Assembly (NCBI GenBank): GCA_907163375.1 | Contig: CAJQUW010009088.1 | Coordinates: forward strand, 124,001-188,000 | Direction: 5' to 3' | Length of the DNA: 64,000 nt | From: Prostheceraeus crozeri | Taxonomy: Eukaryota; Platyhelminthes; Polycladida; Euryleptidae | In this document: positions 10,404-20,388 of the stretch, piece by piece | Layout: every line of letters starts with the position of its first letter | Numbering within the stretch: position 1 is the first letter of the stretch | Position numbers and translations under genes: made by a program | Notes under the pieces: model-generated | Databases searched by the model: none | The model's input: only the letters and a program-made list of their open reading frames with translations | What the model was told of the DNA's origin: nothing

Positions 10404-10612
10404 TGTCGTGAACTTCTATTGTTAAATGTTCGTACGTATTATCAATCTGCTTTTGTCCAACTTTTATTGTTGAATGCTCCTATTATCAATTTGATATTGA
10501 TGTCCGAGATCTGGATCAGTGTTCAACAGCTTTGTTTGTTCAATGTTCTCTCTCACACAATATACTGACGCCGAACAGAGCACTCGTTTCCTCTTACATC
10601 GAATCCGCCACA
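10404..10612 (+). repeat. 5' LTR of BEL/Pao copy 2
   Basis: A 209-bp long terminal repeat that begins TGTCGTG and ends GCCACA. It is repeated almost exactly at 39998-40116 plus 43920-44009 on the other side of the insertions. It is preceded by one copy of the AGTAC target duplication. Confidence 0.9.
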
Positions 10613-10628
10613 TGGCGCCCAACGCGTG
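10613..10628 (+). other. Primer-binding site of BEL/Pao copy 2
   Basis: TGGCGCCCAACGCG starts directly after the LTR end (CA at 10611-10612). The TGGCGCCC core is that of lysine-tRNA-type primer sites in other LTR elements; the actual tRNA is inferred. Confidence 0.65.
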
Positions 10629-10769
10629 TTAGCAGCTCTCCGTTACAGAAGTTTGGACTCCTCGAATATAACCTATTGGAAAACGGCGTGAACGTTCTGG
10701 ATTTTGAGGATGACGGAGAAGGATACCTTGGTGAGACAATGAGGATTTGTTCGATCGGCAGTTACAAAA

Positions 10770-13700
10770 TGGATTGGACGTGTAAGTGACGATCTTTCTC
10801 CACATGAAATTAAGGCAATTCAGGCAAGCTTATCAAATGACTTATTGAAGTTAGAAAAACTTGACAGTTCAATTTTTGATTTGTGTAACGATGACGAGGT
10901 CGATTCAGAAATGGATAAATGTCTTGACTATAAATTAAAAATTCAATCCGCTTTAGCGCTTTTGCAATCTTTTGATAGTTCTGATGTTAAACATGGAAAA
11001 ACGATTTCTGAATCAGCCTCTGTCAAACTTCCAAAACTTACCTTGCCTAATTTTTCGGGAAGTAAGATGGAGTGGCAATCTTTTTATGATATTTTTGAGA
11101 CGTCTATTATAAAAAATCCATCTTTATCCGATATACAAAAGTTTGTGTACTTGCAATCATGCCTGACAGGTACAGCTAAGGCTGCCATAGGGGGTTTGAA
11201 CCTTGCATCAAAGAACTTTGGGATAGCAATTTACATTCTACGAGAAAGATTCGGATCTCCTCGTAACGCCATTAATGTCCATTTACGTACTATTCAAGAT
11301 CTGATATGTAAGTCTGAGTGTGTTTCTCATTTGCGTGAGTTTTGTGACAGTATAAAGTTGCATGTCCGTTGTTTGGAAAGTTTAGGTGTTCACACTAACT
11401 CATATGAAATGGTTATTTTACCAAAGATTATTTCTAAGTTGCCGAGGGATATCAAGTTATGTGTATGCGAAAAATCTTACGTTATGGATTCTATTGAAGC
11501 ATTTCTAGATATTTTTGAAAACGTTATTAAACTTCGTGAAACGATTGATGATAACTATACAACTACAAAACGTATTAGTTTCAAAGACAAAATTGGTGAC
11601 GGACAGAATACTAACTCCGGTTCGGTTATTGCTTTGACTACGACAGATGACTCATTGAATACTGTAAATCGAGGTCGTAACGTTATGAAGCTTCGCTGTA
11701 CCTTCTGTGGTGGGGAGCACAAGTCTTCTTGGTGCGAGATAATACCCTTCTTGGAGGACAAAATTAGCTTTCTAAAGAACGAAAAGAGATGCTTTATTTG
11801 TCTCAAGCGTAATCACATGGCCATTTCATGCAAATCCAAGGGTAACTGTAAAAAATGTACTAAGTCGCTTCATCACATCGCTATCTGTCCAAAGGTGATA
11901 AAGAAAAAACCTACAGAGGATTCAGATAAAAATAATCCAGATAGTATCGCAAAGCAGATTGTTCACGTACCTTTAAATGATGCATCTGTATTGACAACAG
12001 CGGATAAGGGAGCGCACGTTATGCTTCCAACAGCAAAAGTTATACTCAAGTCTCCGAGCCATGATCAAGAACTTATGGTTAAAGCGATATTCGATACCGC
12101 AAGCTCACGAAGCTACGTGAGACGTGACTTATGTGAATACTTGTCGATTACTCTTGGTCAAGAAGAGCAATTACCCTTAAATACTTTCGGTACTAATTCT
12201 CAAGCATCACATACTATTTCTCCCGTAAATATCGAGTTCAGTAAAGTTAATTCTCCGATTTCAATGAAGTTAAAAGCATGCACAGTGGACATTATTTGCA
12301 ATACTCAACATTCTATAAGTGTAGAAGATTTCCCACATTTACGCGGTCTCGATTTAGCTGATCCTTATGACGCTCGATATACACAACTTGATATTGGGAT
12401 ATTGATTGGGGCTGACCAATATTATAACTTTGTTTTCGGCGATCAAATTATTCGAGGGACTGAGGATCACCTGGTTGCAGTAAATAGCAAGTTGGGTTGG
12501 ATCATCCAAGGTCCTATATTCATTAATCCGAATTCGAAATTTTTTGTGGAGCAGACCTGGTCAGCGACAGCGATGCTATGTAAAGAAGATGATTGTATTC
12601 AGCAACTCCAAAAGTTCTGGAACCTCGAACACATTGGCATACTTCCCAAAGAAGTTGAAGAATCTACATTTCTCCCAGATATTCAATACTCCAATAATCG
12701 CTATACTATTGCTTTGCCCTGGAAACAAGAAAAGTCAAGTCTCCCGTTGACATCGAATTTCTCGATTGCATTGAAGCGATTGAATAAAACGATCCAAGAA
12801 GTAAAATCAAACCAAAACGTTTACCACGAATACCAGAAAATTTTCGATGATCAGTTGAGGAACGAAATGATTGAAAAAGTCGATCAGAGTGCATCCAACA
12901 GCACTCCCATTCACTACTTACCTCATCGACCAGTTATACGAATGACTTCTGAATCGACGAAAATCCGCATTGTTTTTGATGCCTCGTGTAGGAAGAATAA
13001 AAGATCGATATCCCTCAACGACTGTTTGCTACAAGGACCATGTAGTCTACCTAGTATACCCAATCTGATTATCGGATTTCGTCTACACGCCATCGGGATA
13101 ACTGCTGATATAGAAAAGGCTTTTTTACAAATCCAAATTAACCCAGATGATAGAGATTCACTTCGTTTTTTGTGGCTTGATTCGGATAACAATTTGATAA
13201 CGTATCGACATCGGTCTTTGGTATTCGGATTAACATGAAGTCCGGCAATTCTGGAACGTGTCATTCATGAACATTTGCATAAATTCAGCTCTCTGTATCC
13301 GGACTTAATGGAGAAATTGAAAGACAGCATGTATGTCGACAATCTGATAACTGGATGTTCATCATTAAACGAGGCCGAGCAGTTGTATTCAATTTCACGT
13401 CGTATTTTTTCTGATGCTGGATTTAATCTCAGACAATGGCATACAAATTCAAGTGATCTCGACAAAATCTTTTCTCAAGGAAGCGTTGGTAGTGGCGTCG
13501 ATTCTAGATTCGAGTCGGAGAGGATTCAAGAAGACACATCTACGTTTTCTGAGTCGATTCTTAATCAAGATATGTCTACGGCAAAACCGGATAACACTGT
13601 ATCAATTCTCGGAATACCATGGAATTTTGAGGATGATGTTTTTCAAATTGATTATCGACATATTGTCGCGACTGAAGGTCCAATAACTAAAAGATCAATT

Positions 13701-14360
13701 TTGTCTGAAGCAGCTCAATTTTATGATCCCATTGGCTACCTCGCTCCTACTCTGATTATACCAAAAACAATATTTCAAAGCCTATGTAAATCGAAATGTG
13801 ACTGGGATTCGACTGTTGATGATGAAACAGCTTCCAAATGGAAATCATGGTTCTCCGATATGTCAAAATTTTCAGTCTTTACGACGGCCATACTTCGATT
13901 ATTGTGAAAATGCAATAAATGTGCAAATACATGCCTTTGCAGACGCTTCTAAGGCAGCGCATGCGTCGGTCGTATACTTGCGCATTGAATACGACAGCGG
14001 GGATGTTTCATGCAACATCTTGATAGCTAAAAGTAAAGTTTCCCCATTGAATGCATTCACTATTCCTCGCTTGGAATTGATGGGATGTCTTTTACTGTCA
14101 AGACTTATCGACTATTTACTAACTTTATTCTCAGATGTTTGTTTTTTCTGTTGGAGTGACAGCAAAACTGCTTTATCGTGGATCACCAACCAAACTAAAG
14201 TGTGGCCCGTATTTATTCAGAACAGGGTTTCAGAAATTCGTCGACATACACATGATTGTCAATGGAGATATGTTCCATCCGAACATAATCCCGCCGATTT
14301 ACCTTCGAGAGGCGTAGCTCCCTTGTCTTTGATAGGAAATTCTGTTTGGTGGAATGGACC
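10770..14360 (+). pseudogene. BEL/Pao gag-protease-RT-RNase H region (copy 2)
   Basis: The parts run in this order. Gag with the DUF1759 signature LPKLTLPNFSGSKMEWQSF is near 11030-11090. A Cys-rich region with CFICLKRNHMAISC is near 11790-11830. An aspartic protease-like AIFDTASSRSYV is near 12087-12123. A DUF1758-like GILIGADQYYNF follows. RT has HRPVIRMTSESTKIRIVFDAS near 12927-12985, the ADIEKAFLQI palm motif, and YVDNLITG as the catalytic Y-V-D-N box. An RNase H-like region carries FADASKAAHA and FFCWSDSKTALSWI. The region ends at the Polinton insertion point. It is a fossil with a small number of breaks. Confidence 0.88.
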
Positions 14361-14366
14361 TACATT
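14361..14366 (+). repeat. Left 6-bp target duplication of the Polinton
   Basis: TACATT directly precedes the Polinton end (AGTAGTAAG...) and is repeated at 38084-38089 directly after the other end. Six-base duplications and 5'-AG ends are the known Polinton signature. Confidence 0.93.
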
Positions 14367-15935
14367 AGTAGTAAGAAAACGGCGAACACCAGATAGCGCA
14401 AGATGGCCGCCATCGCTGAGTCCCCCCCCCTCTGGCTCGGCAGAGTGTCGTGGTCGGCCGCCGTGGTGCTTCGTGTCTGAGTCCCCCCCCCTCTGGAACG
14501 ATAGAGTGTCGTGGTGGACTTGGGCGACCGCCAGGATTAGTCTTGAGGCTATAGTGTGTGATGTTTTTGGTGCAATCTGCTGAATGTTGGGTTGTAAAAT
14601 GGGTTGTTTCGAGTGGAAGGAGTGGTCGGATGAGAAAACGGAGGTCGGATTCGTGTTCAGCGTGAAATTCTGCATCGGTAGGGTGAGTTTCAAGTCAATC
14701 GGTGAGAAAAAATTTTTCTTCAAAATTTTAACAGAGTTAGAATTTGGGATGTTTTGGTGTGTAGCGCCCAAACGAAGCATCGGATGAGAAAACGGAGGCC
14801 AGATTCGGAATCTACGTGAAATTTTGGGTTAGGAAGGATGTTTCCAGCGAAATCGGAGAGAAAAAATTTTCACTGACGTCCCCCCCCCTCTGGACAGCTT
14901 GCTTCGATTTTGGCTTCCAGTGGACGGATTTTGTCGTGCGATAGCTCGTTTGAAAGCTAAGAGTGAGACAAATTCAGTGAAAGAATCGGCTTGTTCCTAT
15001 CTGTCTTCGTTTAGATGTGAGACGCCATTTAAGATTTTGGGACATTGGTGAAAAACGACAGAGTTAGAATTTGGGACGTTTTGGGCTCTAGCTTCAAAAC
15101 GAAGCATCGGATTGGAAAACGGATTTCAGATTTGGAATCAGCGGGAAATTCTTTATCTGTATGGTGAGTTTCAAGTCAATCGGAGAGAAAAAATTTTCAA
15201 CATTTTTCGAAAAAACGACAGAGTTAGAATTTGGGACGTTTTGGTGTGTAGCGCCCAAACGAAGCATCGGATGAGAAAACGGAGGCCAGATTCGGAATCT
15301 ACGTGAAATTTTGGGTTAGGAAGGATGTTTCCAGCGAAATCGCAGAGAAAAAATTTTCACTGACGTCCCCCCCCCCTCTGGACAGCTTGCTTCGATTTTG
15401 GCTTCTAGTGGACGGATTTTGTCGTGCGATAGCTCGTTTGAAAGCTAAGAGTGAGACAAATTCAGTGAAAGAATCGGCTTGTTCCTATCTGTCTTCGTTC
15501 AAAAGTTAGAGCGGTTACAAGATTTTAGGTCGGAGCTCGCTTACCTGAAAAAATCCTAAGTGTCAGAGTGACTTTGTATGGGTAAAATTTTGAAAATTTT
15601 CCAAAGTGTGGAATTTCGACCTGGGACCGTCACCAAAACATTTTTCATCAAATTCTGAAATTTCACTGACGTCCCCCCCCTCTGGACAGCTTGCTTCGAT
15701 TTTGGCTTCTAGTGGACGGATTTTGTCGTGCGATAGCTCGTTTGAAAGCTAAGAGTGAGACAAATTCAGTGAAAGAATCGGCTTGTTCCTATCTGTCTTC
15801 GTTTAGATGTGAGACGCCATTTAAGATTTTGGGACATTGGTGAAAAAAGACAGAGTTAGAATTTGGGACGTTTTGGGCTCTAGCTTCAAAACGAAGCATC
15901 GGATTGGAAAACGGATTTCAGATTTGTAATCAGCG
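14367..15935 (+). repeat. Left terminal inverted repeat of the Polinton
   Basis: About 1.57 kb, nearly identical to the reverse complement of 36515-38083. It consists of related sub-repeats: a unit containing GGACAGCTTGCTTCGATTTT and TCGGCTTGTTCCTATCTGTC occurs at about 14893, 15379 and 15683, each preceded by GACGTC and a run of 7-9 C. Two extra C-runs flank GAGTGTCGTGGT near 14420 and 14485. Short open frames inside it are by-products of the repeats; I see no gene. Confidence 0.92.
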
Positions 15936-16964
15936 TGAAATTCTTTATATGTTTGGTGAGTTTCAAGTCAATCGGAGAGTTTCAAGTCAATCGGCGAGAA
16001 AAATGTTCAACATTTTTCGGAAAAACGACAAGTTAGAATTTTTGCGATGGCTGCCTACTGTAGAGCCAAAACGAAGCATCGGATGAGAAAACGGAGGCCA
16101 GATTCGGATTCAGCGTCAAATTCTACATGGAAATGGTGTATTTCCAGCTCAATCGGAGCACTAGAACCGGAGATAGACGGGTTTTTTAGTGTTTGGATGA
16201 TGGGTGTTACGTCATCAGCTGATCGCCACACACTATATAAGCTGGGAACCGAGAGAGACTTGTCATTAATACGAGAGATAGTCAACGGTAAGTCGTCTCT
16301 CTGAGCTCCGATGATAGCTTCGGACATTCCAAATCCCGAGTTTCTGTAAGAAACCGACTTAGAAAATTTCATTGCTGATATCAGCTAAGGCGTCAGACTT
16401 AGAGGTTAGCCAGGAGATGGCCTTCGTCTCCAGGCCATAAAAGACTCCAAAACTTTAAAGGCTTGTAACTTTGCTTCTACAAGTCCGTTTGACTTGATTC
16501 AAAAAAGGTTCGGTCGCTATTGACCTGTCCTAAGTGATAGACTACTTATAAAATTTCATAAGTAGTGCTAAAAAATTGAAAAATTTAAATTCGCTATTTT
16601 TTGGCAATTTTCGGGATTTTCAAACCTTCTGAATTCAACTAAGACATTTATAAAGTTGTGGGAGGCAAGCTTCGGCTTGGAATTTGCAACCTTTGTAAAC
16701 AATCCACTGATTTTCATGTCAAAATCGGGGTCCGGATACCAACACAATGATATGACGCACGCTCTGTCCGCGGGAGGTTGGATTTGTGGGCCGAGGCCTT
16801 GGAGTTGGGATAAGATCCCCTCTGAGTAATGCCTGTAACGGATTCAAAGGTTCGACACTTTCCACCAATCTCACAATTTAGCTGTATGATTATAAGAATG
16901 ACTGCCAATGTCGCCTGTTAGTAATTCTATTTCATCCTTCCTTTACAGATACATAAGTTACAAA
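15936..16964 (+). promoter_or_regulatory. Left-arm leader: TATA promoter and probable 5' intron
   Basis: Inside the left terminal repeat lies a TATA box (TATATAAGC, 16234-16242). A strong GTAAGT donor-like site follows near 16289, and a pyrimidine-rich acceptor-like site (CCTTTACAG) ends near 16948, just before the ATG at 16965. This suggests a non-coding first exon. The intervening 650 bp hold no gene; part of it (16489-16515) is shared with the diverged Polinton fragment near 3113-3145. Confidence 0.5.
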
Positions 16965-17717
16965 ATGGGAGGCAACTCAAAATTTTTATTTAAAAAGTGC
17001 TCTTGCGGAGAAATAAAGAGGGGTGGCGAATTCAAACGTCACATTAATAAGTACAAGAATACGCCTCACTTCCACGAGGAAAGAGCCGTTATTTCCGGCT
17101 GTACACATTGCCTGAAATTTTTGAAAGGCAAAGAGCATGAGGAATTTTACATCGCCCACGCCGACTGTCCGCTCAAAAAGGCAAACAATTACATAACATC
17201 AGACATCGGCAAAGTGATCGCACCCTTCTTCAACGAAGAAACAGTCGATCTTGACGCAGCACTACAAGAGGCTATTGCAACAATTTTGGAGCCTGCTGCT
17301 TCGGCCACTACCTCATCAACAGCAGAAGAGAAGGCCCCACTAAGCGATTTGGACAGCTCAGATGACTCCGATTCTGAGGAGGTCGTCATTACTAAAGACA
17401 CGGAAGAGATAGGAAAACCAACAAATCAGTCTTCCCCGAAAAAGAAAGTAATCGCACCTTCCCCAGTAAAGAAGGGGATTAAGCAGCAGACGAACAGCTG
17501 GAATAAGGATACCCAGATCGCAAAAGTGAGCCAGGAATATGCACTCACAAAATTAAAAGATGAGCTCACTCGTTACAAAAATGAATGTTCGGCCCTTAGG
17601 GATGACAATTTCCACCTGAAGGGTCAGGTAGCCGAGATTCGGGCCCTCAAGACACAAGTGATCAATTTAGAATCTTTCCGCGAAAGGGCGCTTGCCAGCG
17701 AAAAAACGCGTTACTGA
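16965..17717 (+). CDS. Polinton left-arm protein: Cys/His N-terminus, acidic middle, coiled coil
   Basis: The start chosen is the ATG after the acceptor-like site (MGGNSKFLFKKCSCG). The N-terminal 70 residues hold spaced Cys and His (CSCG, HFHEER, GCTHC, HADC) that could bind zinc. Residues 100-140 are Ser/Asp/Glu-rich with casein-kinase-like SDLDSSDDSDSEE. A Lys-rich SPKKKVIAPSPVKKGIK segment looks like a nuclear signal. The C-terminus is a heptad-rich coiled coil. I do not recognise the family. Its place next to the left terminus, under its own promoter, suggests an early or regulatory protein. A second open frame overlaps its 3' end. Confidence 0.6.
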   Translation: MGGNSKFLFKKCSCGEIKRGGEFKRHINKYKNTPHFHEERAVISGCTHCLKFLKGKEHEEFYIAHADCPLKKANNYITSDIGKVIAPFFNEETVDLDAALQEAIATILEPAASATTSSTAEEKAPLSDLDSSDDSDSEEVVITKDTEEIGKPTNQSSPKKKVIAPSPVKKGIKQQTNSWNKDTQIAKVSQEYALTKLKDELTRYKNECSALRDDNFHLKGQVAEIRALKTQVINLESFRERALASEKTRY

Positions 17718-18060
17718 GCAGGCGACTTACATAAAATCATTAAAAGCTCAAGAAGAGGTATCAAATTTAAAAATTGAGCAATTAAAGACTAGCCTGACTG
17801 AGAGTCAGAAGAAAGAAGAGAGACGAACAACGCTCCACATTCCCATCATCAAGAGCAGAATCGTCGACAGCATCATCCTTGAGAGTGAGGACTTGGATGC
17901 CACATTTGAGTGCTACGAGGGAGCAATGGCGGAGATGCGCTGTCTCCATGTCTCTATAAAGCATGATGGCGAAATAAAGGAGCTGCGCCACCGGAAGCGG
18001 AAACTGCCGGCCAAATACTTACCTCAACCATCACCATCGAAGGGGTCGCGAACCGGCTAA
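17692..18060 (+). CDS. Polinton left-arm coiled-coil frame overlapping the preceding gene
   Basis: The frame starts with a further coiled-coil stretch (QATYIKSLKAQEEVSNLKIEQ region). It then has a mixed region and ends in a basic, proline-rich tail (HRKRKLPAKYLPQPSPSKGS). Its relation to the gene at 16965 is unclear and I leave the two as separate parts. Function unknown. Confidence 0.45.
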   Translation: MPAKKRVTEQATYIKSLKAQEEVSNLKIEQLKTSLTESQKKEERRTTLHIPIIKSRIVDSIILESEDLDATFECYEGAMAEMRCLHVSIKHDGEIKELRHRKRKLPAKYLPQPSPSKGSRTG

Positions 18061-18296
18061 ATTTCTCTTATGGTAAGTTAATATCATCTCTATCACTTGA
18101 ATATATTTTCATCTATTTTTCCTTCTATTTTCAGATACGACGAGAACGAACCAACGGCTCTCTTAAGGGCCACCATGGGGCAAGACATGATAGAACCTCC
18201 ACGCGGTTTGCCCTGGGCAGTCTTTAGACTGGCGAATACTATCATTAAGTTGAATCTGCTATCAGTCAACTTGAACGTTACATCACATTAGAGGGG

Positions 18297-18304
18297 TATA
18301 TAAA
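18297..18304 (+). promoter_or_regulatory. TATA box before the 88-residue left-arm gene
   Basis: TATATAAA lies 32 bp upstream of the ATG at 18336, a spacing that leaves only a very short 5' leader. Confidence 0.55.
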
Positions 18305-18335
18305 CCACTACCTCTCATTCCATTTCATTTCAATC

Positions 18336-18602
18336 ATGGAGACGCCAAACGCTGCAGTCAACTCTCCTCGTGGACCACAGTTAAGACCGCGAAATTTATT
18401 TGATGAATTTGCTAGAATAGAGGAGCAAGACAGAGTTCACAACAATCTTGCTCAGATTGGCAATCCGATGACAGCAACTGCTGTCAATCCAACGGAATGG
18501 CGCTACATTCCACTTTTTAGTCATGTGCCAATTAGCGTGGAAGTCGACAGTGCTACCAAAGAGAGAGTCAAAGACTCTCTCAGCAGAATTGGTAGGGTGT
18601 AA
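18336..18602 (+). CDS. Small 88-residue Polinton protein
   Basis: An open frame starting METPNAAVNSPRGPQLRPRN. It lies directly behind a TATA box and carries a helical segment (NLFDEFARIEEQDRVHNNLA) and a C-terminal KERVKDSLSRIGRV helix. No family is recognised. It sits between two copies of the 137-bp repeat. It is probably real because of the promoter and its compact fit. Confidence 0.5.
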   Translation: METPNAAVNSPRGPQLRPRNLFDEFARIEEQDRVHNNLAQIGNPMTATAVNPTEWRYIPLFSHVPISVEVDSATKERVKDSLSRIGRV

Positions 18603-18755
18603 GATGACGTTACTCCCGAGAACGAACCATCGGCTCTCTTAAGGGCCACCATGGGGCAAGACATGATAGAACCTCCACGCGGTTTGCCCTGGGCAGTCTT
18701 CGGACTGGCGAATACTATCATTAAGTTGAATCTGCTATCAGTCAACTTGAACGTT

Positions 18756-19094
18756 GCAAATGAAGTTCGGTGTAATACTTCCTTTCGACGGGCGTTCCTG
18801 TATAGGACGGCGGTGAAACCCGTAGCTATGTATACCGCAAGGGACATTCGGCAATGGTCAATCTTGTTAAACCTCTCTGCGTCATGTTTGCAAGTGATTG
18901 CCTCTGTCTCAACGTAGTATGCATTCGCGTCAGGGCGACATTTAGTCAACTGTCGAAGGTTGCCTAAAACTTTCCATTGCATACGTTATGAGAACCATCA
19001 GTTCTACCTGTCTCTATCAATGAGACGAATTGATGAATGGAATGAAATGGGAGGACACTCACGCGCCACACGCAACATAACACACTTCTCTCTT
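18756..19094. other. Non-coding stretch of the Polinton left arm
   Basis: No gene is supported. The sequence continues from the second 137-bp repeat into a tandem repeat; the long minus-strand frame across 18521-18982 has no recognisable domain and covers the repeat, so it is not called. Confidence 0.4.
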
Positions 19095-19500
19095 CCGTAG
19101 TCTAACAAGCTCTTTACACATGGATCGCAGTCGATTGCTATCCCTGTATCAGAAGTGTAAGCTATCTTAATTTATTTGACACTATTTCATCTACCATCAT
19201 CGTCCATATGAAATGTTTTAAGATTTACAAGTTAGACTAAGCGTGCTACTATTTCCAAATGAAAAAGTATACATGGTTAAATCATCCACTTAAGCCCATC
19301 CGTAGTCTAACAAGCTCTTTACACATGGATCGCAGTCGATTGCTATCCCAGTATCATGTAAGCTATCTTAATTTTATTTAACACTATTTCATCTATCATC
19401 ATCGTCCATATGAAATGTTATAAGATTTGCAAGTTAGACTAAGCGTGCTACTATTTCCAAATGAAAAAGTATACATGGTTAAATTATTCACTAAAACCCC
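19095..19500 (+). repeat. Two-copy tandem repeat of about 200 bp
   Basis: 19095-19299 and 19300-19500 both begin CCGTAGTCTAACAAGC and share CATGGATCGCAGTCGATTGC and ACTAAGCGTGCTACTATTTC. They differ by small gaps. The repeat lies downstream of the 3' end of the minus-strand gene 19550-19975. Confidence 0.85.
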
Positions 19501-19549
19501 ATTCAAGTAAGTCAGTATGAAAGCAAAGATAATACGAAATAAACATTTA

Positions 19550-19975
19550 TTATGGCATGTATTTCAAAAGGTCTTCATCATCAATATCGTCCCAGAGTCT
19601 GACTTCACATAGATCACAAAAACAGTTGAGCTGCTTTAAACGTTCTTCTGCAGCGTCCCTCACTTTCTCAATGTACGCCCACTCCGCCACGGTTCGCGGT
19701 TGGGAGTTAGGGGTGTACCACTCCCATATTTGATGCAAGTGCGACTTGCTGGTCATCTCCATCACCCCTTCGGCATCATATTGTAAATATTTCCACCGTA
19801 TGCCTGCTAGGTCGGGCAACTCCTCCGATAATGATAACTTTCGTATATTGTCCAGATTGTATGTCTTCTCCACCTTCGCCTTTCTTGGTGCATTTGGTGT
19901 AACGAGCACCTTTGCTGATGTGCATGGAGAGGAGAACTCCAATGCGGTATTTGGTGTTGTTGGAGGACTTGTCAT
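19550..19975 (-). CDS. Polinton hypothetical protein, 141 residues
   Basis: Starts MTSPPTTPNTALEFSSP. It has a low-complexity Thr/Ser/Pro N-terminus, a central WKYLQYDAEG and W-E-W-Y region, and a C-terminal CFCDLC Cys cluster with an acidic DDIDDEDLL tail. An AATAAA on the minus strand immediately follows the stop. The family is not recognised. It is transcribed away from the polymerase gene; the intergenic space 19976-20199 therefore serves two divergent units. Confidence 0.6.
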   Translation of the reverse strand: MTSPPTTPNTALEFSSPCTSAKVLVTPNAPRKAKVEKTYNLDNIRKLSLSEELPDLAGIRWKYLQYDAEGVMEMTSKSHLHQIWEWYTPNSQPRTVAEWAYIEKVRDAAEERLKQLNCFCDLCEVRLWDDIDDEDLLKYMP

Positions 19976-20046
19976 GTTGTCTTTGAAATGCTGACTTTGA
20001 ATAATGACTTTGAAATGTTTTCTAATTCTTAAGTATCAACAAGCAG

Positions 20047-20207
20047 CCAATCAGAATGAACATCCAATGAATGTTGAATATGAAAGTATATAAGCAAAGT
20101 GACATTCATGTCATTTCATTTAATCTGTGAATCATACAAGTGACGAACGCACGATCTCTCTCTTTGACTATTATTCTATCTGATCATATTTCATTAAAAT
20201 GGTAAGT
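20047..20207 (+). promoter_or_regulatory. Polinton left promoter cassette (CCAAT-CCAAT-TATA plus leader)
   Basis: CCAAT at 20047 and 20064 (17 bp apart) and TATATAAG at 20087 (23 bp further) precede a leader with GTGACGAACGCACGATCTCT. An ATG at 20199-20201 is followed immediately by a GTAAGT donor-like site. An acceptor-like site ends at 20268 and a further donor/acceptor pair lies at 20330 and 20388. These short 5' exons lead into the polymerase frame. The same arrangement and a similar leader occur in mirror image at 36348-36505. Confidence 0.7.
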
Positions 20208-20388
20208 TAAAGATTTCCTCTCTCATCTCCCTCAAACGTGTAACTAATAGCATCTTCCTCAATTTCAGGCATCAACTTCATCACCAACGCCCTCTCTTCT
20301 CGAGGAAAGTTTAGAGTTATTGAGTCAAGGTAGGTTGTAACACTACACTGAGGCTTGAACAGAGATGATAGAATGATTTCTCTTTCAG

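Larger units (their letters stand above)
18142..18755 (+). repeat. 137-bp direct repeat pair in the Polinton left arm
   Basis: 18142-18279 and 18619-18755 are nearly identical, beginning GAGAACGAACCA and ending CAACTTGAACGTT. The first copy lies just after an acceptor-like TTTTCAG. The small gene 18336-18602 sits between the copies. The pair suggests a local duplication or gene conversion in this arm. Confidence 0.85.

Noticed and set aside
14893-15800. Regularly spaced repeats in the Polinton arm as a CRISPR-like array
   Set aside because: Units are long, imperfect and mirrored in the other terminal repeat; they are TIR sub-repeats in a eukaryotic element.
18521-18982. 153-residue minus-strand frame in the Polinton left arm
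   Set aside because: It spans one copy of a direct repeat and the opposite strand of the 88-residue gene; no domain visible.
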